A stretch of 9,334 bases of DNA from Porphyromonas sp. GTDB taxonomy: Bacteria; Bacteroidota; Bacteroidia; Bacteroidales; Porphyromonadaceae. The position numbers and the translations under genes were made by a program. The stretch is from positions 1 to 9,334 of the forward strand of contig RBKG01000130.1 in assembly GCA_003640335.1 (NCBI GenBank), given 5' to 3'. The notes beneath the pieces were generated by a model that made no database searches, was not told the origin of the DNA, and was given only the letters and a program-made list of their open reading frames with translations. Below are positions 1 through 9,218 of the stretch, one piece after another (within the stretch, counting starts at the first letter, position 1; every line of letters begins with the position of its first letter).

Positions 1-2
1 AG

Positions 3-86
3 ATTTAGGCCTCAATAATTTGTAAGCGCATAAATACAACACATTTAGGCCTTTTATTACAATTTCCGATATTGACAATATAGGCC
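3..86. repeat. Short repeated TAGGCC motif upstream of the TetR gene
   Basis: The 10-mer ATTTAGGCCT occurs at 3-12 and again at 43-52, and a shorter copy, TAGGCC, lies at 81-86. AGGCCT is itself a palindrome. The spacings are 40 and 35 nt. The copies lie upstream of the predicted promoter at 167-200, where an activator or a second regulator could bind, but the motif is short and no function can be assigned from sequence. This part of the window has frequent stops in all frames and no sign of a gene. Confidence 0.4.
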
Positions 87-100
87 ATAAACATCGGAAA
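63..100. repeat. 8-bp inverted repeat with 22-nt loop
   Basis: TTTCCGAT at 63-70 is the exact reverse complement of ATCGGAAA at 93-100. The arms do not extend in either direction, and the third TAGGCC copy (81-86) lies in the loop. A run of T at 116-122 follows about 16 nt later, too far away for a standard intrinsic terminator. It could be a weak terminator of an upstream gene or a protein-binding dyad. I see the symmetry but cannot choose between these. Confidence 0.35.
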
Positions 101-166
101 GAGCATATTCGAATATTTTTTTGCCTTTCCCTAGAGTACGACCAACTTCTACACACAGACATTCTC

Positions 167-200
167 TTTGTGCAAGTTTAAGCTTATTTCATTAACTTTG
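167..200 (+). promoter_or_regulatory. Bacteroidetes-type promoter of the TetR-fabG-pseudouridine synthase cluster
   Basis: TAACTTTG at 193-200 matches the Bacteroidetes -7 consensus TAnnTTTG exactly. TTTG at 167-170 is a candidate -33 element, with a 22-nt gap that is slightly longer than the usual 19-21. Transcription would start at about 205-208, leaving a leader of roughly 50 nt before the ATG at 259. The same 10-mer, TTAACTTTGC, recurs in front of gpmA (2334-2343). There is no obvious Shine-Dalgarno sequence before the start codon, as is usual in this phylum. Confidence 0.65.
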
Positions 201-203
201 CAT

Positions 204-224
204 TGTAAATTCGCTGGGTTTACA
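204..224. promoter_or_regulatory. Candidate operator: TGTAAA-N9-TTTACA dyad over the transcription start
   Basis: TGTAAA (204-209) and TTTACA (219-224) form a perfect 6-bp inverted repeat with a 9-nt spacer. It begins 4 nt after the -7 element, so it would cover the predicted transcription start. TetR-family repressors usually bind 15-25 bp dyads overlapping their own promoter, and the next gene downstream encodes such a protein. Binding is inferred from position and symmetry only. An overlapping partial symmetry, ATTCG (209-213) and CGAAT (225-229), is also present. Confidence 0.4.
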
Positions 225-258
225 CGAATTAAATTTTAATCTCTAAGGCATACAAAAT

Positions 259-885
259 ATGGCATCTACTTCCAAGACAAGAGACAAGATGGTAGAGGTC
301 GCACGCGAACTCTTTGCTAAGCGTGGCATACAAGCCACCACGATGAATGACATTGCCGATGCAGCAGGCAAAGGTCGTCGTACTTTGTACACCTACTTCC
401 GTAGCAAGGAAGATATTTATCAAGCTGTCGTTAAGTGCGAGCTAGCTCAGTTCCTTCACGATATGGAGATTGCTAGGCGCATTAACCTACCACCCGAACA
501 GAAGCTCATCAACCTGATTTATGTACATCTAGAATCAGTCAAGAATATCGTTCTGCGCAATGGTACTCTACGTGCCGAATTCTTCAGAGACATTTGGCTC
601 GTGGAAAAAGCACGAGCAGATATGGATAAAGAGGAACAAAAGCTCATTCAGGAAATCCTTGACGAAGGCGTCCATAAGGGCATATTTGAAATTCCTCATA
701 CCCCCACCATGTCTTACCTGATGCAGAATGCGATTAAGGGCATGGAAGTCCCCTACATCAGCGGACACATACGCCAACGAGACAATAGCGAGTATCAAAG
801 TATCAGAGAGAATGTCGTCCACCTCATACTAAGAGGCATACGCAAGAAAGCATGGACACCAAGCTCTCACACAAGCAATAAATAA
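259..885 (+). CDS. TetR/AcrR-family transcriptional regulator
   Basis: This 208-residue protein has the usual TetR size and layout. An N-terminal three-helix DNA-binding domain spans about residues 8-55, with the helix-turn-helix around TTMNDIADAAGKGRRTLYTYF (27-47, where GRRTLYTYF is the recognition helix) followed by the characteristic SKEDIY (49-54). Residues 60-195 form a helical ligand-binding and dimerisation domain with no recognisable ligand signature; the tail is rich in Arg, Lys and Ser. The gene lies 2 nt before fabG and is probably co-transcribed with it, which suggests that it senses a lipid-related signal and controls fatty-acid synthesis; this is inference. The dyad at 204-224 could be its own operator. 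ATG 259 is the natural start because the HTH begins close behind it. Family assignment is secure; effector and targets are unknown. Confidence 0.9.
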   Translation: MASTSKTRDKMVEVARELFAKRGIQATTMNDIADAAGKGRRTLYTYFRSKEDIYQAVVKCELAQFLHDMEIARRINLPPEQKLINLIYVHLESVKNIVLRNGTLRAEFFRDIWLVEKARADMDKEEQKLIQEILDEGVHKGIFEIPHTPTMSYLMQNAIKGMEVPYISGHIRQRDNSEYQSIRENVVHLILRGIRKKAWTPSSHTSNK

Positions 886-887
886 TA

Positions 888-1640
888 ATGACAATGAAAC
901 TATTAGACGGAAAAGTAGCCATCATAACAGGCGGTAGCCGTGGTATCGGTCGTGCCATCGCACGCAAATACGCAGAAGAAGGCGCAAGCGTAGCCATTAC
1001 TGCAAGAAACATTAACGAAGAAGTACAGGCTTTCGTAGCCGAACTAGAAACGCTCGGCGTCAAGGCTAAGGCTTATACGTCTGACGCATCGCAATTTGAT
1101 GCTGCACACGAGCTAGTTAAAGAAGTTGTAGCCGAGTTTGGGCGCATCGATATCCTCATCAACAACGCTGGGGTTACTCAGGACACGCTCATGATGCGTA
1201 TGACAGAAGAGCAATGGGATACGGTTATCAACATCAACCTCAAGGGCGCATTCAACCTCATTCATGCGGTAACGCCATTTATGATGAAGCAGCGTTCGGG
1301 CAATATCATCAATATGTCTTCGGTAGTGGGTATCTCAGGTAATGCAGGCCAAGCTAATTACGCAGCAAGTAAGGCAGGTATGATTGGTCTAACTAAGAGC
1401 ATTGCTAAGGAAATGGGCTCACGTGGCATTCGTGCCAATACGATAGCACCCGGATTTATCGCAACGGACATGACGCACGCCCTAAGCGATGAAGTGCGCA
1501 AGCAGTGGGAAGCGCAGATACCTCAGCGTCGTGCAGGCTCGCCCGAAGATGTAGCAGGTGTAGCGGTATTCCTAGCCAGCGACCTCGCTAGCTATGTAAC
1601 GGGGCAGACTATCAGCGTCTGTGGCGGTATGAATATGTAA
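888..1640 (+). CDS. fabG: 3-oxoacyl-[acyl-carrier-protein] reductase FabG
   Basis: FabG performs the NADPH-dependent reduction of 3-oxoacyl-ACP to 3-hydroxyacyl-ACP in each cycle of type II fatty-acid elongation, in the cytoplasm. The 250-residue protein is a classical short-chain dehydrogenase. It has the nucleotide-binding TGGSRGIG (14-21), an Arg at 40 suited to NADPH, NNAG (92-95), and a catalytic set of N117, S145, Y158 and K162, the last two within YAASK. The context GNAGQANYAASKAG is characteristic of FabG rather than of other SDRs. The C-terminal SVCGGMNM matches the usual FabG ending. Two ATGs compete: 888, 2 nt after the TetR stop, and 894, which gives MKLLDGKVAIITGG, the commoner N-terminus in relatives. 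The choice changes only two residues. An SDR with another substrate is possible but less likely. Confidence 0.93.
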   Translation: MTMKLLDGKVAIITGGSRGIGRAIARKYAEEGASVAITARNINEEVQAFVAELETLGVKAKAYTSDASQFDAAHELVKEVVAEFGRIDILINNAGVTQDTLMMRMTEEQWDTVININLKGAFNLIHAVTPFMMKQRSGNIINMSSVVGISGNAGQANYAASKAGMIGLTKSIAKEMGSRGIRANTIAPGFIATDMTHALSDEVRKQWEAQIPQRRAGSPEDVAGVAVFLASDLASYVTGQTISVCGGMNM

Positions 1641-1645
1641 GCCCG

Positions 1646-2323
1646 ATGGTCATCTACGAAGATAATCATCTACTTATCGTCTCTAAGCGACCCGGAGAGA
1701 TTGTTCAGGGCGACAAGACGGGCGATGTTCCGATGGTAGAGTCCCTCAAACTTTACCTGAAAGAGAAATACAACAAGCCCGGAAATGTCTTCCTCGGCCT
1801 AGTGCATCGCCTTGACCGCCCCGTAGGAGGCTTGGTCATCTTTGCCAAGACAAGCAAAGCCTTGAGCAGAATGACGCAGATGTTTGCCAAAGGCGAAGTG
1901 CAAAAGTCCTATTTGGCTATCGTCACAGACAAACCACAGGAAGCACAAGCAAGGCTCACGCACTATCTCGTACGCAACGAAAAACAGAATAAAAGCTATG
2001 CCTACCACCAAGAGCGGGCAAATAGCAAACGAGCAGAGCTAAGCTACCGACTTATCTCTAATGGCGAGCATTATCACCTCGTGGAGGTAGACCTACACAC
2101 GGGCAGACACCACCAAATACGTTGCCAACTCTCGGCAATAGGTTGCCCCATCAAAGGCGACCTCAAATACGGAGCTAAGCGAAGTAATCCTGACGGAAGC
2201 ATTTCCCTCTTGAGCTATCGTTTGCGCTTCCGTCACCCCGTGAGTGGCGTAGACCTAGATATCAAGGCTCCCCTACCCAACGAAAGAATATGGCGGGAGC
2301 TTGGGCAGTCACTAGAAGATTAG
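1646..2323 (+). CDS. RluA-family RNA pseudouridine synthase
   Basis: The 225-residue protein converts uridine to pseudouridine in rRNA or tRNA by the RluA-type mechanism. It opens with the typical YEDNHLLIVSKRPG (4-17). The catalytic motif HRLDRPVGGLVIFAK (54-68) contains the nucleophilic D57; many relatives have SG where this one has GG (61-62). The conserved HTGRHHQIR (151-159) and GDLKYGA (171-177) follow. There is no N-terminal S4 RNA-binding domain, so this is a single-domain form like TruC and the short RluA enzymes. The target uridine cannot be read from the sequence, so I give no symbol. The gene starts 5 nt after fabG and probably shares its transcript. No hairpin terminator follows, so some read-through into gpmA is possible. 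Confidence 0.9.
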   Translation: MVIYEDNHLLIVSKRPGEIVQGDKTGDVPMVESLKLYLKEKYNKPGNVFLGLVHRLDRPVGGLVIFAKTSKALSRMTQMFAKGEVQKSYLAIVTDKPQEAQARLTHYLVRNEKQNKSYAYHQERANSKRAELSYRLISNGEHYHLVEVDLHTGRHHQIRCQLSAIGCPIKGDLKYGAKRSNPDGSISLLSYRLRFRHPVSGVDLDIKAPLPNERIWRELGQSLED

Positions 2324-2334
2324 ATTATTTCGCT

Positions 2335-2342
2335 TAACTTTG
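2335..2342 (+). promoter_or_regulatory. Bacteroidetes -7 promoter element for gpmA
   Basis: TAACTTTG lies 32 nt before the gpmA start and 11 nt after the pseudouridine synthase stop, and matches TAnnTTTG exactly. The flanking TTAACTTTGC (2334-2343) is identical to that of the TetR promoter. No convincing -33 TTTG is present at the expected distance (about 2312-2315). The predicted transcript would have an AT-rich leader of about 25-28 nt. Confidence 0.6.
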
Positions 2343-2374
2343 CGTATAGAATTACATAATTTAGATAAATAGCA

Positions 2375-3121
2375 ATGAAAAGAATCGTTCTTATCCGTCA
2401 CGGCGAAAGTGTATGGAACAAGGAAAATCGCTTCACAGGTTGGACTAACGTAGACCTAAGCGAAAAGGGTATCGAAGAAGCTAAGAAGGCTGGTGAAGTT
2501 CTTAAGAAGGAAGGTTTCCGCTTCGGTAAGGCTTACACTTCTTACCTCAAGCGTGCTATCAAGACGATGAACCAAATCCTTGATGTTATGGACCTTGACT
2601 GGATTCCAGTAGAAAAGAGCTGGCGTCTTAACGAGAAGCACTATGGTATGCTTCAGGGTCTAAACAAGGCTGAAACAGCTGAGAAGTATGGCGACGAACA
2701 AGTACTCATTTGGCGTCGTAGCTACGATGTACCTCCTACAGCTCTTGAACGCAACGACGAACGTAGCCCATTCGCTGACCCTCGTTACGCTAACGTGGCT
2801 CCTTGCTACCTTCCTCTTACAGAAGCACTCAATGACTGTGTAGAGCGTGCACTTCCTTACTGGCAGACTACTATCCTTCCTACTCTTATGGAGCACGATG
2901 ATGTACTTGTAGCTGCACACGGTAACAGCCTACGTGGTATCATCAAGGTTCTTAAGGGTATGAGCAACGAAGAAATCATCGCTCTTAACCTACCTACAGC
3001 AGTTCCTTATGTATTTGAGTTCGATAACGACCTCAATTATGTTAAGGATTACTTCCTTGGCGACCCTGAAGAAATCAAGAAGCTTATGGAAGCTGTTGCT
3101 AACCAAGGTAAGAAGAAGTAA
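2375..3121 (+). CDS. gpmA: 2,3-bisphosphoglycerate-dependent phosphoglycerate mutase
   Basis: This enzyme interconverts 3-phosphoglycerate and 2-phosphoglycerate in glycolysis and gluconeogenesis, in the cytoplasm. The 248-residue length is standard for the cofactor-dependent family. The phosphohistidine motif [10 protein letters not shown] (6-15, H9) is followed by [12 protein letters not shown] (18-29), which is diagnostic of dPGM. R60, the E87 region (WRLNEKHYG, 83-91), the Arg pair R114-R115 and the second catalytic histidine H182 in AAHGNSLRG are all in place. Codon choice is visibly narrower than in neighbouring genes (many CTT, GTA, TAC, AAC and CGT codons), consistent with high expression. 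It has its own -7 element and is closed by a strong terminator, so it is probably a single-gene transcript. The assignment is unambiguous. Confidence 0.97.
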   Translation: MKRIVLIRHGESVWNKENRFTGWTNVDLSEKGIEEAKKAGEVLKKEGFRFGKAYTSYLKRAIKTMNQILDVMDLDWIPVEKSWRLNEKHYGMLQGLNKAETAEKYGDEQVLIWRRSYDVPPTALERNDERSPFADPRYANVAPCYLPLTEALNDCVERALPYWQTTILPTLMEHDDVLVAAHGNSLRGIIKVLKGMSNEEIIALNLPTAVPYVFEFDNDLNYVKDYFLGDPEEIKKLMEAVANQGKKK

Positions 3122-3153
3122 GCTAAGTCCTTATTTCTATTAAGCAACTTAAC

Positions 3154-3199
3154 GAGGGGCTGCACCAAATCTCACTTTGGCGCAGCCCCTCCTCTTTTG
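3154..3199 (+). terminator. Intrinsic terminator after gpmA
   Basis: GAGGGGCTGC (3154-3163) pairs perfectly with GCAGCCCCTC (3182-3191). After one A/C mismatch the stem continues with CCAAA (3165-3169) against TTTGG (3176-3180), closing a 6-nt loop. That makes 15 base pairs, followed by CTCTTTT at 3192-3198. The design resembles the terminator after proS. Confidence 0.85.
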
Positions 3200-3264
3200 A
3201 TAAAGCAAAGAAGGCATCAAAAAGCAAGTATTCTTACCTCATACGACATCATCTTATTTATTCG

Positions 3265-3272
3265 TATCTTTG
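3265..3272 (+). promoter_or_regulatory. Bacteroidetes -7 promoter element for proS
   Basis: TATCTTTG matches TAnnTTTG exactly and lies 38 nt before the proS ATG. No clear -33 TTTG lies 19-21 nt upstream. The leader (about 3278-3310) is AT-rich and has no Shine-Dalgarno sequence. Because the gpmA terminator lies just upstream (3154-3199), proS needs its own promoter, which supports this site. Confidence 0.65.
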
Positions 3273-3310
3273 TTGCTACTTTAATTAGATAATAAATAAG
3301 ACAACATATA

Positions 3311-4789
3311 ATGGCAAAAGAACTTAAAGAGCTAACATCACGTAGTACAGACTACTCGCAGTGGTATCTTGACCTCGTGCTGAAAGCTGACTTAGCAGAG
3401 AACTCTGCAGTTAGAGGCTGTATGGTGATTAAGCCTTACGGCTATGCTATATGGGAAAAGATGCAACGCGTACTTGATGATATGTTCAAGGAAACAGGGC
3501 ACTCTAACGCATACTTTCCTCTATTTATCCCTAAGAGTTTCCTTAGTAAAGAGGCTGACCACGTAGAAGGATTCGCTAAAGAATGTGCCGTAGTTACACA
3601 CTACCGCCTCAAGAGCAGTCCCGAAGGTGGTGTAACCGTAGACCCAGATGCTAAACTCGAAGAGGAGCTTATCGTGCGTCCTACGTCAGAAACCATTATA
3701 TGGAACACGTACAAGAACTGGATTCAGTCTTACCGCGACCTGCCTATCCTCTGCAATCAGTGGGCTAACGTAGTTCGCTGGGAAATGCGTACTCGCCTAT
3801 TCCTCCGTACAGCAGAATTCCTTTGGCAAGAAGGACACACAGCTCACGCTACACGCGAAGAAGCTATTGAGGAAACTGAACGCATGGTGCATGTGTACGA
3901 AAAGTTTGCTCAAGAATATATGGCGGTGCCTGTGGTTGTAGGTCTGAAGAGTGCTAACGAACGCTTCGCAGGAGCTGTAGAAACTTATTGTATCGAGGCA
4001 CTTATGCAAGATGGTAAGGCGCTACAAGCTGGTACATCGCACTTCCTTGGTCAGAACTTCGCTAAGGCTTTCGACGTAACATTCAGCAATAAGGAAGGTA
4101 AGCAAGAGTATGTATGGGCAAGTAGCTGGGGCGTATCGACTCGCCTAATGGGTGCGCTCATCATGTCGCATTCAGACGACAATGGTCTTGTCCTCCCTCC
4201 TAAGCTCGCTCCTATACAAGTAGTTATCGTTCCTATCTACAAGGGAGCTGAGCAACTAGAAGCTATTAGCAAGCGTCTAGAACCAATTATCAGCGAACTC
4301 AAGAAGCGTGGTATCAGCGTTAAGTTTGATGACAACGATACTAAGAAGCCGGGGTGGAAGTTCGCTGAATACGAACTTAAGGGTGTGCCTGTGCGTCTTG
4401 CTCTTGGTAGCCGTGATTTGGAGAATGGCACTATTGAGGTAGCTCGTCGTGATACGCTGACTAAGGAAACATACTCAATAGAGGGCATTGAAGACCACAT
4501 TGAGCAATTACTTGAAGATATTCAGAAGAACATCTACCAAAAGGCTCTTGACTTCCGTGCTAAGACAACGAAGACTGTCGATACTTACGAAGAGTTCAAA
4601 GTAGCTATTGAAGAAGGTGGCTTTATCTTGGCGCACTGGGACGGAACGCCCGAAACAGAAGAGAAGATTAAGGCTGAAACCAAGGCGACTATCCGATGCA
4701 TACCACTACAAGGCGACAAGACGCCCGGTGTATGTATGGTAACGGGTAAACCAAGTAGCCAGCGTGTACTCTTCGCTCGTGCTTACTAA
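3311..4789 (+). CDS. proS: Prolyl-tRNA synthetase, archaeal/eukaryal type (class II)
   Basis: The enzyme charges tRNA-Pro with proline. At 492 residues and without the large editing insertion of E. coli-type ProRS, it is the archaeal/eukaryal form used by many Bacteroidetes. The proline-activation loop RPTSE is at 123-127, class II motif 2 has RWE at 157-159, AGTSH at 240-244 helps bind proline, and motif 3 includes [15 protein letters not shown] (276-290). The anticodon-binding domain covers about 300-400 and the ProRS C-terminal domain about 405-492, ending in the typical FARAY with terminal Tyr. In archaeal relatives this last domain holds a four-Cys zinc site. Here the segment [12 protein letters not shown] (441-452) lacks the expected cysteines and only C463 and C475 remain, so the metal site looks lost. 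The gene stands alone between two terminators. Confidence 0.96.
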   Translation: MAKELKELTSRSTDYSQWYLDLVLKADLAENSAVRGCMVIKPYGYAIWEKMQRVLDDMFKETGHSNAYFPLFIPKSFLSKEADHVEGFAKECAVVTHYRLKSSPEGGVTVDPDAKLEEELIVRPTSETIIWNTYKNWIQSYRDLPILCNQWANVVRWEMRTRLFLRTAEFLWQEGHTAHATREEAIEETERMVHVYEKFAQEYMAVPVVVGLKSANERFAGAVETYCIEALMQDGKALQAGTSHFLGQNFAKAFDVTFSNKEGKQEYVWASSWGVSTRLMGALIMSHSDDNGLVLPPKLAPIQVVIVPIYKGAEQLEAISKRLEPIISELKKRGISVKFDDNDTKKPGWKFAEYELKGVPVRLALGSRDLENGTIEVARRDTLTKETYSIEGIEDHIEQLLEDIQKNIYQKALDFRAKTTKTVDTYEEFKVAIEEGGFILAHWDGTPETEEKIKAETKATIRCIPLQGDKTPGVCMVTGKPSSQRVLFARAY

Positions 4790-4887
4790 GCTACATCGAA
4801 ACAAAGACGGCGAATGCGTCCATATCTGAAGTTTAATACCTTTTGCTCTCTACTTGAGTAGTTGTACGCATTCTTGAATATACTTTG

Positions 4888-4926
4888 AAAGGGCTGCCGC
4901 AAACTTTGCTACAGCCCTTTTTAATT
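4888..4926 (+). terminator. Intrinsic terminator after proS
   Basis: AAAGGGCTG (4888-4896) pairs with CAGCCCTTT (4912-4920). Inside, after a 2x2 internal mismatch, GCAAA (4899-4903) faces TTTGC (4905-4909), giving a few more pairs. A T-rich tail follows (TTTTTAATTTTTA, 4918-4930). It ends only about 16 nt before the TTG start of the next gene. The flanking-A and flanking-T composition means it could also work on the minus strand. Confidence 0.8.
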
Positions 4927-4942
4927 TTTATCTAGACATTAT

Positions 4943-5980
4943 TTGGAAACTACATTTAATACACAAGACCTTGAGCGGCTCAAGAAGGCAGTTAATAGTG
5001 CTTCGCGCATTGTTATCTTTCCGCACACTGCGCCCGATGGCGATGCCTTGGGCTCTACACTAGCTTGGGCGAAGACGCTTGCACAAGTTAAGCCAGAGGC
5101 ACGCATTACCGTTATCAGCCCTGATAAGGTGGAGCGTTATCTAGAGTGGTTGCCCTACACAGATGAATTGTGTATCTATGGCGAGGAGACTGAGCAAGCT
5201 CTTCAGCTTATCGCAGAGGCTGACCTCATCTTCCACCTTGACCACAATCAAATATCCAGACTTCGGTATCCCGACTTGGTAGAGGCAGCTAGACAAGCCG
5301 AGGGCTATCGCATTATGATAGACCACCACCTTCACCCCGAAGAGGGCTTCGATGTCGTGTTTAGCTTTCCGCCATTCTCCTCTACCTGCGAGCTTGTCTC
5401 TACTTTGATAGAGTCCTTAGGCTGGAGCGACTTGATAAGTCCCGATATTGCGACCTTACTTGCTTCTGGGATTATCACCGACACAGGCCGCTTTATGTAT
5501 AATTGCTTCCGTCCCGAAGTCTTCCGTCAGTTTACACACCTCATTGCAAAGGGAGCTGATTATCCGTATATCATTGACCAACTCTCTTACCACGGCACTC
5601 TTGAGGAACTCAAACTAAGGGGATATATCCTGCATGAGAAACTTGAAGTATATTCCGAACTAGGAGCAGCAATTATCACCCTCAATCAAGAAGAAATGCA
5701 AGCTCGTGGTCTGAGCAAAGGAGATACAGAGGGGCTTGTGAACCTACCGCTAAGCGTAGAAGGTATTGATTGCGTGTGCTTCATCAGAGAAGATAAGACC
5801 CAAGTCAAAATATCACTACGCAGTATTGGCTCTTTCCCGGTTAATATCTTAGCTCAAGAAGGCTTTGGCGGTGGTGGTCATCTCAATGCTGCCGGCGGAG
5901 AATGGCAGGGTGATATTGATGGCGCACGTCAGCAATTCCTCGCTCATCTCAAACAATTACGAGCAAAGTCTATAAATTAA
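4943..5980 (+). CDS. nrnA: DHH-family phosphoesterase, NrnA-type nanoRNase/pAp phosphatase
   Basis: Enzymes of this kind degrade 2-5 nt RNA fragments and dephosphorylate 3'-phosphoadenosine 5'-phosphate (pAp), using Mn2+ in the cytoplasm. The 345-residue protein has the complete DHH motif set: HTAPDGDALGS (28-38, with H28, D32 and D34), D100 in LDHN, DHH at 127-129, and D180 in TDTGRF. The C-terminal DHHA1 domain carries GFGGGGHLNAAGG (307-319), the substrate-binding glycine loop. The start must be TTG at 4943: an in-frame TAA lies at 4922-4924, and no in-frame ATG occurs before the essential motif I. It is probably the first gene of a run with the amylase (27 nt downstream) and rarA. Choosing between NrnA and other DHH/DHHA1 enzymes rests on length and motif order. 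Confidence 0.9.
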   Translation: METTFNTQDLERLKKAVNSASRIVIFPHTAPDGDALGSTLAWAKTLAQVKPEARITVISPDKVERYLEWLPYTDELCIYGEETEQALQLIAEADLIFHLDHNQISRLRYPDLVEAARQAEGYRIMIDHHLHPEEGFDVVFSFPPFSSTCELVSTLIESLGWSDLISPDIATLLASGIITDTGRFMYNCFRPEVFRQFTHLIAKGADYPYIIDQLSYHGTLEELKLRGYILHEKLEVYSELGAAIITLNQEEMQARGLSKGDTEGLVNLPLSVEGIDCVCFIREDKTQVKISLRSIGSFPVNILAQEGFGGGGHLNAAGGEWQGDIDGARQQFLAHLKQLRAKSIN

Positions 5981-7861
<1,881 letters not shown>

Positions 7862-7873
7862 TTTGATTGCTCT

Positions 7874-9157
7874 ATGAACACGACACGCCCCCTTGCCGAA
7901 CGCATGCGCCCTGGTAGCCTAGAAGGTTACTTTGGGCAAAAGCATTTACTTGCTTTAGGTGCTAGCCTGCGCACGATGATTGAGCAGAAGCGACTCCCAA
8001 GCCTTATCTTTTGGGGGCCTCCCGGAGTCGGTAAGACAACGCTCTCCGAAATCATCGCCAAACAAACAGGGTCTAACTTTTATACCCTGAGTGCAATTAA
8101 CGCAGGAGTCAAGGATGTGCGTGAAGTGATTGAACGTATTCAAAGTGATCAGTCGGGGATTTTCGCCCCAACTGATCGCCCTATTCTCTTCATTGACGAG
8201 ATACATCGCTTCAGTAAGAGTCAGCAAGATAGCTTACTTGGAGCGGTGGAGAGAGGCATATTCACTCTTATAGGAGCGACGACGGAGAACCCAAGCTTTG
8301 AGATTATTCGACCTCTACTCTCTAGATGTCAGGTTTATACCCTCGAACCGCTAAGTGCCGATGATATTATTGACCTAATACAATATGCGATTAAGCACGA
8401 TGAAGTGCTGAAAGCAAGGCATATTGTACTGCAAGAAACAGATGCTCTCGTTCATTTCTCTAGTGGTGATGCCCGCAAAGCACTGAATATATTAGAGCTA
8501 ATAGTACTCAGCACAGCTGCAACGGAAATCATCATCACAAACGAACTTGTACGTAGTCGTGTAAGTACTAATCCACTTGCCTTTGACAAAGGGGGTGAAA
8601 TGCATTACGACATCGCATCTGCCCTAATCAAATCAATACGAGGGAGCGACCCCGATGCAGCTATTTACTGGTTAGCACGCTTGATTGAAGGCGGTGAAGA
8701 GCCGTCGTTCATTGCACGCAGACTAGTTATATCAGCCGCAGAGGATATAGGACTTGCTAATCCGAATGCACTTCTTCTTGCTAATGCTTGTGCAGATACT
8801 CTTGAGCGCATTGGTTGGCCTGAGGGGCGCATACCGCTTGCCGAGACAGTCATCTATCTAGCGACTTCTGAGAAAAGTAATAGTGCTTACCTCGCTATCA
8901 ATCACGCTCTTGAGGTGGTACGGGAAACAGGCAACTTGCCCGTTCCCCTACATCTAAGAAATGCGCCAACAGCCTTGATGAAGGATTTGGGATATTCTGA
9001 TGGTTATAAATACGCGCACGATTACCCCAATCACTTTGTCCAGCAGCAGTATTTGCCAGATGCCCTACAAGGCACACAGCTATGGCATGCCGATGAGCAT
9101 ACGCAAGCAGAGTCCGCAATGGCCGAAAGGCAACGCAAGCGTTGGCAACAGCAATAA
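7874..9157 (+). CDS. rarA: Replication-associated recombination protein A, AAA+ ATPase (RarA/MgsA)
   Basis: RarA (MgsA, Mgs1/WRNIP1 family) is a clamp-loader-like ATPase that acts at stalled replication forks and interacts with single-stranded-DNA-binding protein. The 427-residue protein starts with the family hallmark PLAERMRPGSLEGYFGQKHL (6-25). Walker A GPPGVGKTT lies at 48-56, Walker B LFIDEIHRF at 105-113, sensor 1 GATTENPSF at 134-142, the arginine finger in LLSRCQVY (R151) and sensor 2 in GDARKAL (R201). The tetramerisation domain includes SALIKSIRGSDPDAAIYWLARL (249-270, quoted for position), EEPSFIARRL and AEDIGLANP. The C-terminal part has the usual RNAPT and YPNHF. It begins 12 nt after the amylase stop and is probably read from the same transcript. 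No standard terminator follows; the palindromic array does. Confidence 0.95.
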   Translation: MNTTRPLAERMRPGSLEGYFGQKHLLALGASLRTMIEQKRLPSLIFWGPPGVGKTTLSEIIAKQTGSNFYTLSAINAGVKDVREVIERIQSDQSGIFAPTDRPILFIDEIHRFSKSQQDSLLGAVERGIFTLIGATTENPSFEIIRPLLSRCQVYTLEPLSADDIIDLIQYAIKHDEVLKARHIVLQETDALVHFSSGDARKALNILELIVLSTAATEIIITNELVRSRVSTNPLAFDKGGEMHYDIASALIKSIRGSDPDAAIYWLARLIEGGEEPSFIARRLVISAAEDIGLANPNALLLANACADTLERIGWPEGRIPLAETVIYLATSEKSNSAYLAINHALEVVRETGNLPVPLHLRNAPTALMKDLGYSDGYKYAHDYPNHFVQQQYLPDALQGTQLWHADEHTQAESAMAERQRKRWQQQ

Positions 9158-9158
9158 A

Positions 9159-9188
9159 AGCTATTGGACTAAGGCTATCAAAATAGCT
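9159..9188. repeat. 7-bp inverted repeat just after rarA
   Basis: AGCTATT (9159-9165) is the reverse complement of AATAGCT (9182-9188), with a 16-nt loop. No T-run follows on the + strand, so it is not a good rarA terminator. On the minus strand a short T-rich stretch (complement of 9153-9158) follows, which would fit a weak terminator for a convergent gene beyond the window. Function is uncertain. Confidence 0.3.
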
Positions 9189-9190
9189 AT

Positions 9191-9215
9191 GTGTGCACAC
9201 TCAAGTTCAGCACAC
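9191..9215. repeat. Palindrome GTGTGCACAC with an adjacent third half-copy
   Basis: GTGTGCACAC (9191-9200) is a perfect 10-bp palindrome. Its right half, GCACAC, recurs at 9210-9215, so the left half could alternatively pair across TCAAGTTCA. It precedes the larger array but its centre (9195.5) is one nucleotide off the array's 11-nt lattice, so it may be a decayed member or unrelated. Confidence 0.4.
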
Positions 9216-9218
9216 GCC

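Noticed and set aside
3122..3310. Small gene or structured regulatory RNA between gpmA and proS
   Set aside because: The only clear structure is the gpmA terminator; the rest is AT-rich with a -7 element and no open frame or riboswitch-like conservation that I can recognise.
8898..9200. Possible 100-residue minus-strand gene antisense to rarA
   Set aside because: It is almost wholly within rarA on the opposite strand, has no promoter or recognisable domain, and is explained as a shadow of the coding sequence.
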